Source: Verrucomicrobiota bacterium (GTDB lineage Bacteria > Verrucomicrobiota > Verrucomicrobiia > Limisphaerales > JAIPKD01). Taken from it: DNA of 60,019 bases. The stretch is taken from assembly GCA_021733835.1 (NCBI GenBank), contig JAIPKD010000008.1, forward strand, positions 1 to 60,019. Direction: 5' to 3'. Within the stretch, counting starts at the first letter, position 1; each line of letters opens with the position of its first letter. The notes beneath the pieces were generated by a model. That model saw nothing but the letters and a program-made list of their open reading frames with translations. It had not been told where the DNA came from and did not search any database. The translations under genes were made by a program, and so were the position numbers. Of the stretch, positions 46,673 through 56,968 are shown piece by piece.

Positions 46673-48496
46673 TTATTGCACCAGACGCCAGCGCTTGCTC
46701 GTCACATCGAGTGCGCTGCATCCGATATATTTATCATAAGTCTTTTCCATTTCCCGAATTGAATCGAAGTAGCCGATGATATAGGCGGCACCAAAGGAAT
46801 CACCGGCCTTGACGGGTTTTTCACCTATTTCCTGGATGAAGCATACATAGCCTCGTTGATGACACCAGGCCTCGGATACGTCCGCCGGATCGAGAGTCAT
46901 GCCGGCAAGCCATGGGCCTTTGGCGTCGGTTCCCGCATTGCGTATACAGTATGCGCGAATCATGCGTTTCGGAGCACCGTCTCGATCCCGGCGGTAGTTA
47001 AATTTTTCATCCGGCGCAAAATCCTGGTAAAACTCATCCGCCGGTATCCGAGCGTAGTAGCTGAGATAAACCTCACTGAATGTGTCGCCGCGGTCGTGCT
47101 TGACATGACTCGGAATATCCTGGCGAAAGAATAGCGCATCACCGGCGTTCCGGCTGAAAATGCGATCAGAAGATATAAAATACCGTTTGCCCGATGGGAA
47201 CACAAGTGTCTGACGCCACTTGGAACCGGTATTATACCCAGGCGCGGCAAGCCGATACTTCCAGGATTGTTCGATTGCGACAAAATCCGCTCCCTCGATT
47301 ATTCTGGGAGACAGTTCCCTTGCTTGAGTACAAATCTGCGGTCCCTCTACAATACGCTTGGCGCGCCGACCATGATAGAGGTTATTGAAGTCATATCGCA
47401 TTTCCTCCGGAAGTTTATTGCGATATGCCGTGTCGCTGCCCGGCGCCAGTATAAAATCCTGTATATCAAGGCCAAATCCCAGATCATGCGCGCCGGTTTT
47501 CTTGTCCAAGAATGAACCTCCCTCGACGCCACTTACATAGCCCTGCTTTATAATGGAGGCCTCGAGCGCCTCGCCGCGTATAATGATCCGTTTATCCGTC
47601 TCTTCAATTTGAAATCCATGGGGCGCCAAGAATGCGGTGATAATCTTAGACAATATCTGCTCGCCGTACTCATTGGCATGTACCGGGTCACGATAAAACC
47701 GGTGTGGATGCAGGCCGGAGGATCGAATGTATTCAGCCCACGGTGTCGTCACATCAAGAAAGGCGCAGTCTTCGGCGACGGCTAATTTCTCGAGTTTCTC
47801 ACCATATAAACCCGTACCCGACCACGATGCGGCGGCCAACTCCTCAGGTTCGCGGGGATCAGCAGTGCCGAATACGCCCGTGGCGAGTAGTATCTCCACC
47901 TCCGGTAGGCCGGTACGCAATTGATGAATCACCTCGCGAATGCTCTCGATATCACGCTGACTGATACCGCCGATTAATACCAGGTTCGGCCGACGCGGTA
48001 TAACGTTACGGACGATACGCTCCTGTTCCTTATAATGTTGGCATCCACCGCCGCCGCGGACGTATACCGTGGCCTTGATATCCGCCTTTGGATGCGCCTC
48101 CTGCAGTTTCGCCACCCAGCCCGAGCGCATGATGTCATTGACGATGCTGTCACCCAAGGCGATCATGCGCAATTCTCCGCCGCCCGTAAGAATCCGTCGG
48201 ATACGCTGAAGATGCGTCCAGTCCGGCCTTGGCGGCGTGAATTTCCCATCAGGCATTTCCGACTGGATTCGTTCGATCTGCTCCAAAGAGCGTTCGGGCG
48301 TTTGAAAAATATAGTATCCCTCTTCGTCCGCTTCATTCGTCTTTGCAGAGCGGTCCGGCGGATATAGCGCAGGCAACGCACCGCTCTCAGGAAATTCAAC
48401 CGGTGAATCAGCATTCATATCGGATCGAACCCAGACGGCTACGCCGAAAAGGAATATAAGGAAAACAACTATTCGCGCGCGTATTCGATTTATCAT
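46673..48496 (-). CDS. Membrane-anchored SGNH/GDSL-type hydrolase with extra C-terminal domain
   Basis: 607 residues from the ATG at 48496, preceded by AGGAG at a 7-nt distance; the frame opens 21 codons earlier without a ribosome-binding site. A hydrophobic N-terminus (about 7-24) acts as signal or anchor. The SGNH fold (about 100-300) has the nucleophile motif IALGDSIVND, a GG-containing block (VRGGGGC), LIGGIS and the catalytic Asp-x-x-His in YRDPVHANEYG. The remaining 300 residues form an unrecognised beta-rich domain. Such enzymes often deacetylate polysaccharides. It precedes the toroid protein gene by 22 bp. Confidence 0.8.
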   Translation of the reverse strand: MINRIRARIVVFLIFLFGVAVWVRSDMNADSPVEFPESGALPALYPPDRSAKTNEADEEGYYIFQTPERSLEQIERIQSEMPDGKFTPPRPDWTHLQRIRRILTGGGELRMIALGDSIVNDIMRSGWVAKLQEAHPKADIKATVYVRGGGGCQHYKEQERIVRNVIPRRPNLVLIGGISQRDIESIREVIHQLRTGLPEVEILLATGVFGTADPREPEELAAASWSGTGLYGEKLEKLAVAEDCAFLDVTTPWAEYIRSSGLHPHRFYRDPVHANEYGEQILSKIITAFLAPHGFQIEETDKRIIIRGEALEASIIKQGYVSGVEGGSFLDKKTGAHDLGFGLDIQDFILAPGSDTAYRNKLPEEMRYDFNNLYHGRRAKRIVEGPQICTQARELSPRIIEGADFVAIEQSWKYRLAAPGYNTGSKWRQTLVFPSGKRYFISSDRIFSRNAGDALFFRQDIPSHVKHDRGDTFSEVYLSYYARIPADEFYQDFAPDEKFNYRRDRDGAPKRMIRAYCIRNAGTDAKGPWLAGMTLDPADVSEAWCHQRGYVCFIQEIGEKPVKAGDSFGAAYIIGYFDSIREMEKTYDKYIGCSALDVTSKRWRLVQ

Positions 48497-48570
48497 TACA
48501 TAACTCCTATTGTACCGAGCTGAAATACGCAATACCGATCTTATTTGGTGTCGTCGCAATTCTCCTTAAA

Positions 48571-49623
48571 ATGCTTGACCAAGGTGGATGGAAGCAAGGT
48601 ATCGGCGAAGGCCTTTGTGTCCTGGGCACCATGATGTTCGGATCGGGTATTTGGTTGGTAGCGCAGATTTACCATATCCAGGAGCATTTCCCCAACGGCT
48701 TTATGTTCTGGGGCATAGGCGCGCTCCTAATGGCGTGGGCCATGCCGTCGATCGCGCAAGGCATGTTGACCTCCGTTTTCCTGACGATCTGGATTTGTAC
48801 GGAGGCCTCGAGCTTTCACACGCCGATACATTGGGCGCCGTTCTTTATTTTCCTGGCGATCGGGATTCTCTCGTGGCGGCTGAAATCCGTCTTCCTTCTC
48901 GTTACCGCCATACTCGCAATGTGTATCGGGCTATTAACAAACAGCGGCGTTTCAACAGACATGATTCCATTGTCGACGTTACTCAATATATCGGCGTTGT
49001 TCATTGCAATGGGAATCCTCGCCGGACTATTCAGGATTTTCCCGGAGAGCGCCGCCGCATGGAGAATCCTGGGCTGGCTCGGACTCGTCATTGGATTATA
49101 CGCGCTGAGCTTCAAGGGATTCATCAATGCGTGGGCATTCAAAAGGCCCCCTGATCTCGAGGCGACGGCGGTCTGGTATCTGGCTTGTACATTTATCCCG
49201 GCGCTTTTTGCATGGCTGATAATCTGCGTGTTAATCCGCGCTGAAGACCCGCGTATAGTGGCAAAGGACAAGCCCGGACTCGAAAACTGGCTGCCGCCGC
49301 TTGTCATAGTTTTGTACAGCTATCTGATCATTACCAATTTCACAACGGATAATGCGATAAAGATTCTCGTCCCATTGGCGAATATTGTTCTATTCACGTT
49401 ATCGGTCACATGGACGAGCAGGGGATGTCGTTCCGGAGACCTAAGGCTGTTCGCTTACGGCGCCGCACTCCTTATCGCCGTCGCCACGGCCAGATTCGAC
49501 CTCTTCCATAACCTGGCAACTCGCGGGCTGGCATTCGTAATCGCCGGACTCCTGGTGTTCGGAGAAGGCCTTATTTTCACTAAAACACTACGGCGCGCTA
49601 AAGAAACCGGTAAGATACAATGA
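48571..49623 (+). CDS. DUF2157 membrane protein (N-terminus apparently short)
   Basis: 350 residues, about ten membrane helices. The opening LGTMMFGSGIWLVAQIYHIQEHFPNGF is the typical internal block of DUF2157 proteins, but the usual upstream soluble helices and first membrane segments are missing. The frame remains open before the ATG and would add a hydrophobic segment (YAIPILFGVVAILLK), so the true start could be non-standard or the gene has lost its 5' end next to the divergent SGNH gene. It overlaps the GDYXXLXY gene by 4 nt, the usual pairing. Confidence 0.8.
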   Translation: MLDQGGWKQGIGEGLCVLGTMMFGSGIWLVAQIYHIQEHFPNGFMFWGIGALLMAWAMPSIAQGMLTSVFLTIWICTEASSFHTPIHWAPFFIFLAIGILSWRLKSVFLLVTAILAMCIGLLTNSGVSTDMIPLSTLLNISALFIAMGILAGLFRIFPESAAAWRILGWLGLVIGLYALSFKGFINAWAFKRPPDLEATAVWYLACTFIPALFAWLIICVLIRAEDPRIVAKDKPGLENWLPPLVIVLYSYLIITNFTTDNAIKILVPLANIVLFTLSVTWTSRGCRSGDLRLFAYGAALLIAVATARFDLFHNLATRGLAFVIAGLLVFGEGLIFTKTLRRAKETGKIQ

Positions 49624-50630
49624 AATACGTCGCAACGATAATTGCAGTCATTTGCCAGGTCGCTATCCTGGCGTACATGGCCGGAGAACGCGAATACATC
49701 CTCCGCTCCGGCACAGAAGTACAACTCCGCGTATTGCCAATTGATCCCAGGGACGTTATGCGCGGCGATTATGTCAGGTTAAATTATAATATCTCCAATA
49801 TCGATCGTGATATCTGCAAAGGCATACTCGCCAAGGGTAATAGTAAGGCGTCCGACCTTCCCCGAGACACAAAAATCTACGTCGCTCTCGAAGTCAATGA
49901 CGCCGGAATAGCAAAAGCCGTCACCGCTTCTCTTGAACAGCCCGAGGACACACTATTCATCCGCGGACGCCTCAATCGTGCCTACAATACGCGCATTCGC
50001 CTACGCTATGGGATCGAGGCATACTTCATGGAACAAGAAAAAGCAAAGCAACTCGAACTAGGCACGCTGGCGCGCATCGATGGTTTCAGAATACCCTTGA
50101 AAATAAAGATCGCAATCGGCCACAACGGCGTCGCCGTAATTAAGGGTCATAAGCTCAGCCCCATCGGCGTGAGAACACGTCTGATTCAGGGAGACAGATT
50201 ATCAGCGCAAATTTGTTTAAAAAATACAAGCGACAATAACGTCGCCATCGTTGATGTCCCTAACGGCAAATCATTCGCCCTATTGTGTGACCGACAAAGA
50301 AATCCCAAATACAAATGGGTAAATGCCGACACCGAACCGCCGACGCCTGCGCCCGAAGATGTCGTAGTCATCGAACCCGGCCGTGAACATCCGATTACCA
50401 TCAATCTCAATGACCCGTATTGGTACGTGATCGATCTATCCGACTCGGATGATTCAGCGACTTTGTCGCCGATCCCGCTTAGTCAAATCGACAATCCCTT
50501 TTCCGCGCGGTTCAGATTCGAATACCGGCCGCCGCCGCCCGCCGACCTCGAATCATTACCGAACAGCGATATCATCTTTGCACAAGAATTCACCACCGGC
50601 GCGTTCAGGGTCGACGGTCGTATTGATTAA
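49620..50630 (+). CDS. GDYXXLXY-motif protein with C-terminal extension
   Basis: 336 residues. One N-terminal membrane helix (about 4-22) is followed by the name-giving motif RGDYVRLNY (about residues 49-57) and a second half (RFRYGIEAYF-like: RLRYGIEAYFMEQ). Standard members are about 170-190 residues; this one continues for some 150 residues with a beta-rich domain of its own. It overlaps the DUF2157 gene (ATGA), the conserved partner. Function of the family is unknown. Confidence 0.85.
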   Translation: MKYVATIIAVICQVAILAYMAGEREYILRSGTEVQLRVLPIDPRDVMRGDYVRLNYNISNIDRDICKGILAKGNSKASDLPRDTKIYVALEVNDAGIAKAVTASLEQPEDTLFIRGRLNRAYNTRIRLRYGIEAYFMEQEKAKQLELGTLARIDGFRIPLKIKIAIGHNGVAVIKGHKLSPIGVRTRLIQGDRLSAQICLKNTSDNNVAIVDVPNGKSFALLCDRQRNPKYKWVNADTEPPTPAPEDVVVIEPGREHPITINLNDPYWYVIDLSDSDDSATLSPIPLSQIDNPFSARFRFEYRPPPPADLESLPNSDIIFAQEFTTGAFRVDGRID

Positions 50631-50777
50631 CAATTATCACTTTTTTTGTTGTTTACATCACGACTCAAATATTAGGCACGAGTTATGCTATTTATTTTTC
50701 GAAAAACGCGGTTGTTTATGCTATTGTCAATTTATTATTGAACTATATTTACAAACTAAAAAGCATACCTATTCTCT

Positions 50778-53700
50778 ATGCGACTAATTACATGCGCGCT
50801 TTTATTTTATTCGCTGTTAATACCTCAAGTTTCCGGCGCAACGATTCACGTTTGGAAGAATAGCATGAGCAACGGACCGGGCGCCACGTGGTCGAACGCA
50901 TTTCACACTATTCAGGCGGCGGTGGATAATTCATCAGACCACGATGTCATACTCGCTACAAACGGTGTGTACGACATCGGCGGCGCAATGACACCCGGTT
51001 ATTCGTGCGAAAATCGTGTACTTATCACCAATAATCTCTACGTACGCTCGGTCAACGGCCCGGAAGTTACGATCATTGAAGGCGCCGAATCTCCTGGGGG
51101 CGGCTGCGGTCCCGGCGCCGTTCGCGGCGTCTACATGAACGCAGGTGTATTGGACGGCTTCACGATAACCAATGGACATACAATATCTTCGGGTGACCGG
51201 TATTACGATACGGCCGGCGGCGGTGTAGCAGCACCCGAAGGCAACGGTATCGTCACAAATTGCGTCATCACCGGTAACAGCGCAATCATCGGCGGCGGTA
51301 TGTTTAAAGGCACCGCCGTCGATTGCACAATAAGTTACAACAAGGTGGAATACGACGGCGGCGGCATCAACGAAGGGATTCTGCGAAATTGTTTCATAAT
51401 CAATAATAAAGCACGAGACGGCGGTGGAGTGTTTCAAGGTGAAGCTTATAATTGCTTTATCGCCGATAACTACGCTCGATACAATGGAGGCGGCGCATGG
51501 GGCGGCCTGCTTAATAATTGTACCGTCATTAATAATATAACGGGCTGGTACGGCGGCGGCGCGTATAAAAGCGCGATTACTAATTCCATTGTCTGGTATA
51601 ATTCAGCCAGCGATAACGGAGATAACTGGTGCGACACGGCATCGAACATCGCTTTCACCTGTACCACACCGCTCCCGCCGGGAACGGGAAACATCGAAAA
51701 CGATCCTCTATTGATCTCCTCCACGCATATCTCGCCGTTTTCACCCTGCGCAGGAAGCGGTTCAACAAATTCCGTTTCAGGCTTGGACATCGACGGACAA
51801 CCTTGGAAATCCCCGCCGTCCATGGGATGCGACGAGGTATATACCGAGCACCTCACAGGTGACATCCAGGTAAGTATTATACCCGAGGCGCAAAAGGTCG
51901 TTTGCAATAAAGATATGGAATGCAAGGCCGGTATACAAGGGTCGGTTTCGTCAAACCTCTGGTCTTTCGGTGACGGCACCAGCGCCGTAAATAAATACAA
52001 GGTCAGCCATTCCTGGACGGAACCGGGAACGTACGAGGTCACACTCGCAGCATACAACGACGATAATCCGAACGGTGTACTCGCATCGGCCATGATCGAA
52101 GTCGTCGACATCAACTATTACGTAAATAGTAAGAACACCAACAACGCCGAATACCCGTTCACTTCACAGGAAACCGCGGCGATCACTATCCAGGACGCAG
52201 TGGATGCGGCCCAAGCCAATGGCGTACTCGGCGCACATGTTATAGTTACGAACGGCGTGTATAACACGGGCGGCGCACTAACACCCGGGCATACATGCAG
52301 TAACCGCGTAGTTATTACCAACAATATTATCTTGCGCTCGGTCAATGGCCCGGCTCACACCATTATCAAAGGCGCTGAGTCACCTGAAGGCGGCTGCGGC
52401 CCCGGCGCCGTCCGAGGTGTATATATGAACGGCGGTTTGCTGGATGGATTCACGATACAAAACGGTTACACCGAAGCAACAGGCGGCCAGCTTCACGATA
52501 CGGCCGGCGGCGGCGTAAATATTTCGGGGCGCGTTATAGTAACTAATTGCGTTATTAAAGATAATTACGCTATTGTCGGAGGCGGAATTCTCAGGGGGCT
52601 TGGGTTTAATTGTAAAGTCATTAATAATTCAGCTGTGTTTTCCGGCGGTGGAACATGGGGAGGTAGTCTTTATAATTGCATTATCAGCAACAACTATGTC
52701 GAACATAACGGCGGCGGCTCCTGGAATACCATCTTGCATAATTGCAAGCTGATCGATAACAACGCCCATGAAAATGGAGGCGGTATTTATGGTGGAATCG
52801 CAACAAATACAATTCTCCAAAATAACACAGCAAAACAAGACGGCGGTGGAGCCTCGGAGAGCGAGATTAATAATTGTTATATCATAGATAATACCACCGG
52901 TCAAAACGGTGGTGGCGTACATAATTCCATTGTGAAGAATTCCGGGATAAACGGTAACATAGCCGATTCAAACGGCGGCGGAACATTCGGCTGCACAAAT
53001 TTCAACTGCACAATAATAAATAATACAGCGCATAATCGAGGCGGCGGAGTAAGCAAAAGCTCGGTATACAATTGCATCGTTTGGGACAACTCGGCCGATA
53101 ATGACTATAGTAACTTGGATTATCCAACAACTGCCGCCTACACATGTTCTACCACTCGCCATTCCGGCGAAGGAAATATCGATAATGATCCAATTATATT
53201 GTCATCCATACGTATATCTCCCTTTTCACCTTGTGTTGCGGCGGGATCTACAAATTATATATTCGGCAACGATATCGATGGACAATCATGGAATTATCCT
53301 CCATCTATGGGATGTGATGAGGTATACGAAGACCAATTATCAGGGCCGATACAGGTAAATATCGTACCTGAATTTAATAAAATTGGACTTAATACAAGAT
53401 GCACCTTTACGGCCGACATCCAAGGCATGACATCTTCTATACGCTGGTTCTTCGACGACGGAACCAGCGTCGACAACAGACTCCACGCAACCCACTCATG
53501 GGCGGAACCGGGGCGCTATAACGTCGTTCTCGCGGCATACAACAACGATTACCCGAATGGAATCCGCGCCTCATGCACCATCGAAGTTGTTGAAATTAAT
53601 TATTATGTGGACTGCACGAACACTAATAACGCTGCGTATCCTTACAAGTCTTGGGAAACAGCGGCGACAACCATCCAGGACGCCGTGAATGCCGCTAAGA

Positions 53701-56700
53701 ACTCAAGCATTCCCACGCCAAGTGTTGTAGTCACGAACGGTGTATACAATATCGGCAGCACGAGTATTCCCGGATACATGTGCGGGAACCGCGTTATTAT
53801 TACCGACAGGATCATTCTACGTTCTGTCAATGGTCCGGCGGTTACTATAATACAAGGCGCCGAATCCTCTGAAGGCGGCTGCGGTCCCGGCGCCGTTCGC
53901 GGCGTCTACATTAGCTCCGGTGTATTAAACGGCTTCACCATATCAAACGGATATACGCTATCTTCCGGGAATGGAGACGACATAGTCGGTGGTGGCATAC
54001 TTGCAGCTACAAGTGATACTGTTATAACGAACTGCGTTATCTCCGGTAATACCGCCGTTGACGGCGGCGGAGTTTACGGCGGTATCATAAATAATTGTAT
54101 TATAAGTAATAACACTGCTATGGAACGTGGTGGAGGCATACACAATAGTGTCGCTAATGAATGCGTGATCACCTCAAACAATGCCTCCAACGGCGGCGGC
54201 GTTTCATTCAGCACAATAAACAACTGTACCGTCAGTGATAACGCCGCCTACGGCACAATTAGACGCGTTGGTTATAACGGCGGAGGGATATACATGAGCA
54301 CCGCATATAATTGCGTAGTTTATAATAATATCGCCAAAAACGAGGGTGGCGGCGCACAATCCGGTTGGTTATATAATTGCGCGATCTACAATAACCACGC
54401 CGAAAAATACGGCGGCGGCGCATCCTCTTGCCTGCTGCAAAACTGCACAATATCCGGGAACACCGCCTTCCACGGCGGTGGTATCTATGAATGTCCATCG
54501 CATAATTGTATCATATGGAACAATTCGGCAACAGATAGCTACGATAATTGGCATAACACCGGATATAATCGAATTTTATACACATGCACCTCCCCTCTCC
54601 CTTCCGGCGAAGGAAATATCGATAACGATCCTCAGTTGCTGTCATCCTCGCACATCGCCCCATATTCCCCATGCGTCAACAGCGGCTCAATCAATCACAT
54701 CGATGGAGCGGACATCGACGGACAACCTTGGAAAACACCCCCCTCTATGGGGTGTGACGAAGTATACTCACGACGCTGCACCGGCCCGTTGAAAGTCAAC
54801 ATCATACCCGAGGCGCGGAAGATCGGGTATGATACCATTTGCAAATTCACCGCGGATATCCAAGGAATGGTATCTTCAACCTGCTGGTTTTTCGATGACG
54901 GCACAAAAATCATGAACAAACATAAAGTAAGCCATTCATGGCCGGAGCCGGGGATATTTAAAGTCGAACTCATAGCATACAACGACGAGCATCCGAACGG
55001 TGTCCGCTCTTCCTGCCTGATTAAAGTCGTCAAGTCCGACCACTATGTCGATGCAGCAAACACCAATAGCGCAGAACTCCCGTACAAATCCTGGGAAACC
55101 GCCGCAGTCACTATTCAAGATGCCGTAAACGCCGCACAAGCCGGCGGTATCTTCGGCGCACATGTTATAGTTACAAACGGCGTCTATGATATGGGCGGGG
55201 CGAAAATGCCCGGTTTCACATGCAGTAATCGCGTTGTTATCACCGGCAACATAAACATGCGTTCGGTAAATGGGCCCGATGTCACTATTATCAAAGGCGC
55301 CGAATCCCCTGAAGTCTTCTGCGGCCCCGACGCTGTTCGAGGCGTCTATATGAGCGCTGGGGTGCTTGAAGGATTTACCATAAAAAATGGTTTCACTGAA
55401 AGCGCAGGATACTTGAATTTCGATTGCGCCGGCGGCGGCGTATTTACCCTCTATGACAACGCTATCGTCACCAATTGCGTGATCACTGATAACTTCGCAA
55501 TCTACGGCGGCGGCACCTGCGGTGGTATCTTTTATGACTGTATAATAAGCGATAATTATGCCATGCAAAACGGCGGCGGCGTGTATTCGAGTATTGCCCG
55601 GAACTGCTCGATCACGAGTAACCATACCGGCATCAACGGCAATGGTGGAGGCGTGTATCAAAGCAGTCTGATCAAGTCCGATATAAGCGGAAACTCAGCC
55701 GACGCCTATGGCGGCGGCGCTTATAGTTGCACACTGAATGACTGTACTATCAGGAATAATTTAGCGACATACGAAGGCGGCGGCATCTTCAGGAGCACGG
55801 CAAACAGATGCACAATCATGGGCAACAAAGCCGAAAAAGGCGGAGGCGCCTTTGAAAGCGTGCTCGATAATTGCCTTATATCCAAAAACACCGCCGTCGG
55901 TTCTGCATGGAACAGGACTTACGGCGGCGGTGGCATTTTCAAGTGCACCGCCATCAACTGTACTATCGTAAGAAATTTAGGCAAACGCGGCGGCGGCGTT
56001 TATGAAGGTACGGTAAAAAATAGTATTATATCTGGTAATTCAGCAGAGGATCAAGGAAACAATTGGTTTACCCAAGGCGATGATGCAATAAGCATTAATT
56101 ATTCTTGCACAATACCTTTACCCCCATTGGGATACGGGAACATTTCAGCATTGCCGATGTTCGCAAGTCCGTCAGCCTTCGACTACAGCTTGAGATCCGG
56201 TTCACCCTGTATCGACGCAGGAGAAAACACATCTATGTCTTCCAATACGGATCGATACGGCACGCCGCGTCCTTTAGACGGAGATAGAGACGGAAGCAGT
56301 ATAGTTGACATCGGATGCTTCGAATTTATCAATCCTCAAGCGGACTCCGACAACGACAGTTTACCGGATGGTGAAGAGATCGACATGCTCAAGACTAATC
56401 CGATTTCAGAGGATTCAGATAATGACGCAATACCCGATGAATGGGAATACAGATATGGACTGAATCCGACATCCGCGGACGACACCGCCGCAAACCCAGA
56501 CGGTGATCCCCACAGCAATATTGACGAGTTTATAGCCGATACCGATCCAATGGACGTAAACTCCTTCTTTCATATCACCGGCATCTCATACAACCGCCGC
56601 CATTCCGGAGAGAACCGTGCCGCTCCAATAGTCACGACCTTGATGTTCGACTCGTCGTCGAATCGTGTTTATACGCTCTACGGCACAACAAATTTATCAA

Positions 56701-56822
56701 CAGGCACATGGACAATGGTACCCGGACAGATACATATTCACGGAACAAGTACAACACAATCTTTGGAGGTGACAAATACTTATCCGGACATGTATTACCG
56801 ACTCGAGGTCAACTTACCGTAG
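50778..56822 (+). CDS. Giant secreted beta-helix/PKD protein with TSP3 calcium repeats
   Basis: 2014 residues with a signal peptide (about 1-21). Four long repeats start near nt 50838, 52110, 53597 and 55037. Each opens with a YYV...ITIQDAV segment, then a right-handed beta-helix full of N-N-x-A-x-x-x-G-G-G-x turns; the first three end in a PKD-like domain (WSFGDGTSAVNK, HSWTEPGTYEVTL). After the fourth comes IDIGCFEF, then Asp-rich thrombospondin-type-3 repeats (DSDNDSLPDGEEID) and a terminal beta-sandwich. It is likely a cell-surface or secreted adhesin or polysaccharide-active protein; no catalytic residues could be named. A 147-bp AT-rich leader precedes it. Confidence 0.85.
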   Translation: MRLITCALLFYSLLIPQVSGATIHVWKNSMSNGPGATWSNAFHTIQAAVDNSSDHDVILATNGVYDIGGAMTPGYSCENRVLITNNLYVRSVNGPEVTIIEGAESPGGGCGPGAVRGVYMNAGVLDGFTITNGHTISSGDRYYDTAGGGVAAPEGNGIVTNCVITGNSAIIGGGMFKGTAVDCTISYNKVEYDGGGINEGILRNCFIINNKARDGGGVFQGEAYNCFIADNYARYNGGGAWGGLLNNCTVINNITGWYGGGAYKSAITNSIVWYNSASDNGDNWCDTASNIAFTCTTPLPPGTGNIENDPLLISSTHISPFSPCAGSGSTNSVSGLDIDGQPWKSPPSMGCDEVYTEHLTGDIQVSIIPEAQKVVCNKDMECKAGIQGSVSSNLWSFGDGTSAVNKYKVSHSWTEPGTYEVTLAAYNDDNPNGVLASAMIEVVDINYYVNSKNTNNAEYPFTSQETAAITIQDAVDAAQANGVLGAHVIVTNGVYNTGGALTPGHTCSNRVVITNNIILRSVNGPAHTIIKGAESPEGGCGPGAVRGVYMNGGLLDGFTIQNGYTEATGGQLHDTAGGGVNISGRVIVTNCVIKDNYAIVGGGILRGLGFNCKVINNSAVFSGGGTWGGSLYNCIISNNYVEHNGGGSWNTILHNCKLIDNNAHENGGGIYGGIATNTILQNNTAKQDGGGASESEINNCYIIDNTTGQNGGGVHNSIVKNSGINGNIADSNGGGTFGCTNFNCTIINNTAHNRGGGVSKSSVYNCIVWDNSADNDYSNLDYPTTAAYTCSTTRHSGEGNIDNDPIILSSIRISPFSPCVAAGSTNYIFGNDIDGQSWNYPPSMGCDEVYEDQLSGPIQVNIVPEFNKIGLNTRCTFTADIQGMTSSIRWFFDDGTSVDNRLHATHSWAEPGRYNVVLAAYNNDYPNGIRASCTIEVVEINYYVDCTNTNNAAYPYKSWETAATTIQDAVNAAKNSSIPTPSVVVTNGVYNIGSTSIPGYMCGNRVIITDRIILRSVNGPAVTIIQGAESSEGGCGPGAVRGVYISSGVLNGFTISNGYTLSSGNGDDIVGGGILAATSDTVITNCVISGNTAVDGGGVYGGIINNCIISNNTAMERGGGIHNSVANECVITSNNASNGGGVSFSTINNCTVSDNAAYGTIRRVGYNGGGIYMSTAYNCVVYNNIAKNEGGGAQSGWLYNCAIYNNHAEKYGGGASSCLLQNCTISGNTAFHGGGIYECPSHNCIIWNNSATDSYDNWHNTGYNRILYTCTSPLPSGEGNIDNDPQLLSSSHIAPYSPCVNSGSINHIDGADIDGQPWKTPPSMGCDEVYSRRCTGPLKVNIIPEARKIGYDTICKFTADIQGMVSSTCWFFDDGTKIMNKHKVSHSWPEPGIFKVELIAYNDEHPNGVRSSCLIKVVKSDHYVDAANTNSAELPYKSWETAAVTIQDAVNAAQAGGIFGAHVIVTNGVYDMGGAKMPGFTCSNRVVITGNINMRSVNGPDVTIIKGAESPEVFCGPDAVRGVYMSAGVLEGFTIKNGFTESAGYLNFDCAGGGVFTLYDNAIVTNCVITDNFAIYGGGTCGGIFYDCIISDNYAMQNGGGVYSSIARNCSITSNHTGINGNGGGVYQSSLIKSDISGNSADAYGGGAYSCTLNDCTIRNNLATYEGGGIFRSTANRCTIMGNKAEKGGGAFESVLDNCLISKNTAVGSAWNRTYGGGGIFKCTAINCTIVRNLGKRGGGVYEGTVKNSIISGNSAEDQGNNWFTQGDDAISINYSCTIPLPPLGYGNISALPMFASPSAFDYSLRSGSPCIDAGENTSMSSNTDRYGTPRPLDGDRDGSSIVDIGCFEFINPQADSDNDSLPDGEEIDMLKTNPISEDSDNDAIPDEWEYRYGLNPTSADDTAANPDGDPHSNIDEFIADTDPMDVNSFFHITGISYNRRHSGENRAAPIVTTLMFDSSSNRVYTLYGTTNLSTGTWTMVPGQIHIHGTSTTQSLEVTNTYPDMYYRLEVNLP

Positions 56823-56968
56823 GGAGCAAGTTTCAGCTGCTTAATACGACAAAGACGAATTGCAGGCTCGTAACACTCATTGGCCGGTTCATTGCGAATA
56901 TTCGTATCCTAGCAATCTCGCACAAATAACAGAGCATCGTTGTTCTAACTTTTAACTGCTTACCGACT

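Noticed and set aside
50934-55661. Long antisense ORFs within the beta-helix gene
   Set aside because: They arise from the repetitive Gly/Asn codons of the plus-strand gene and encode no recognisable domain.
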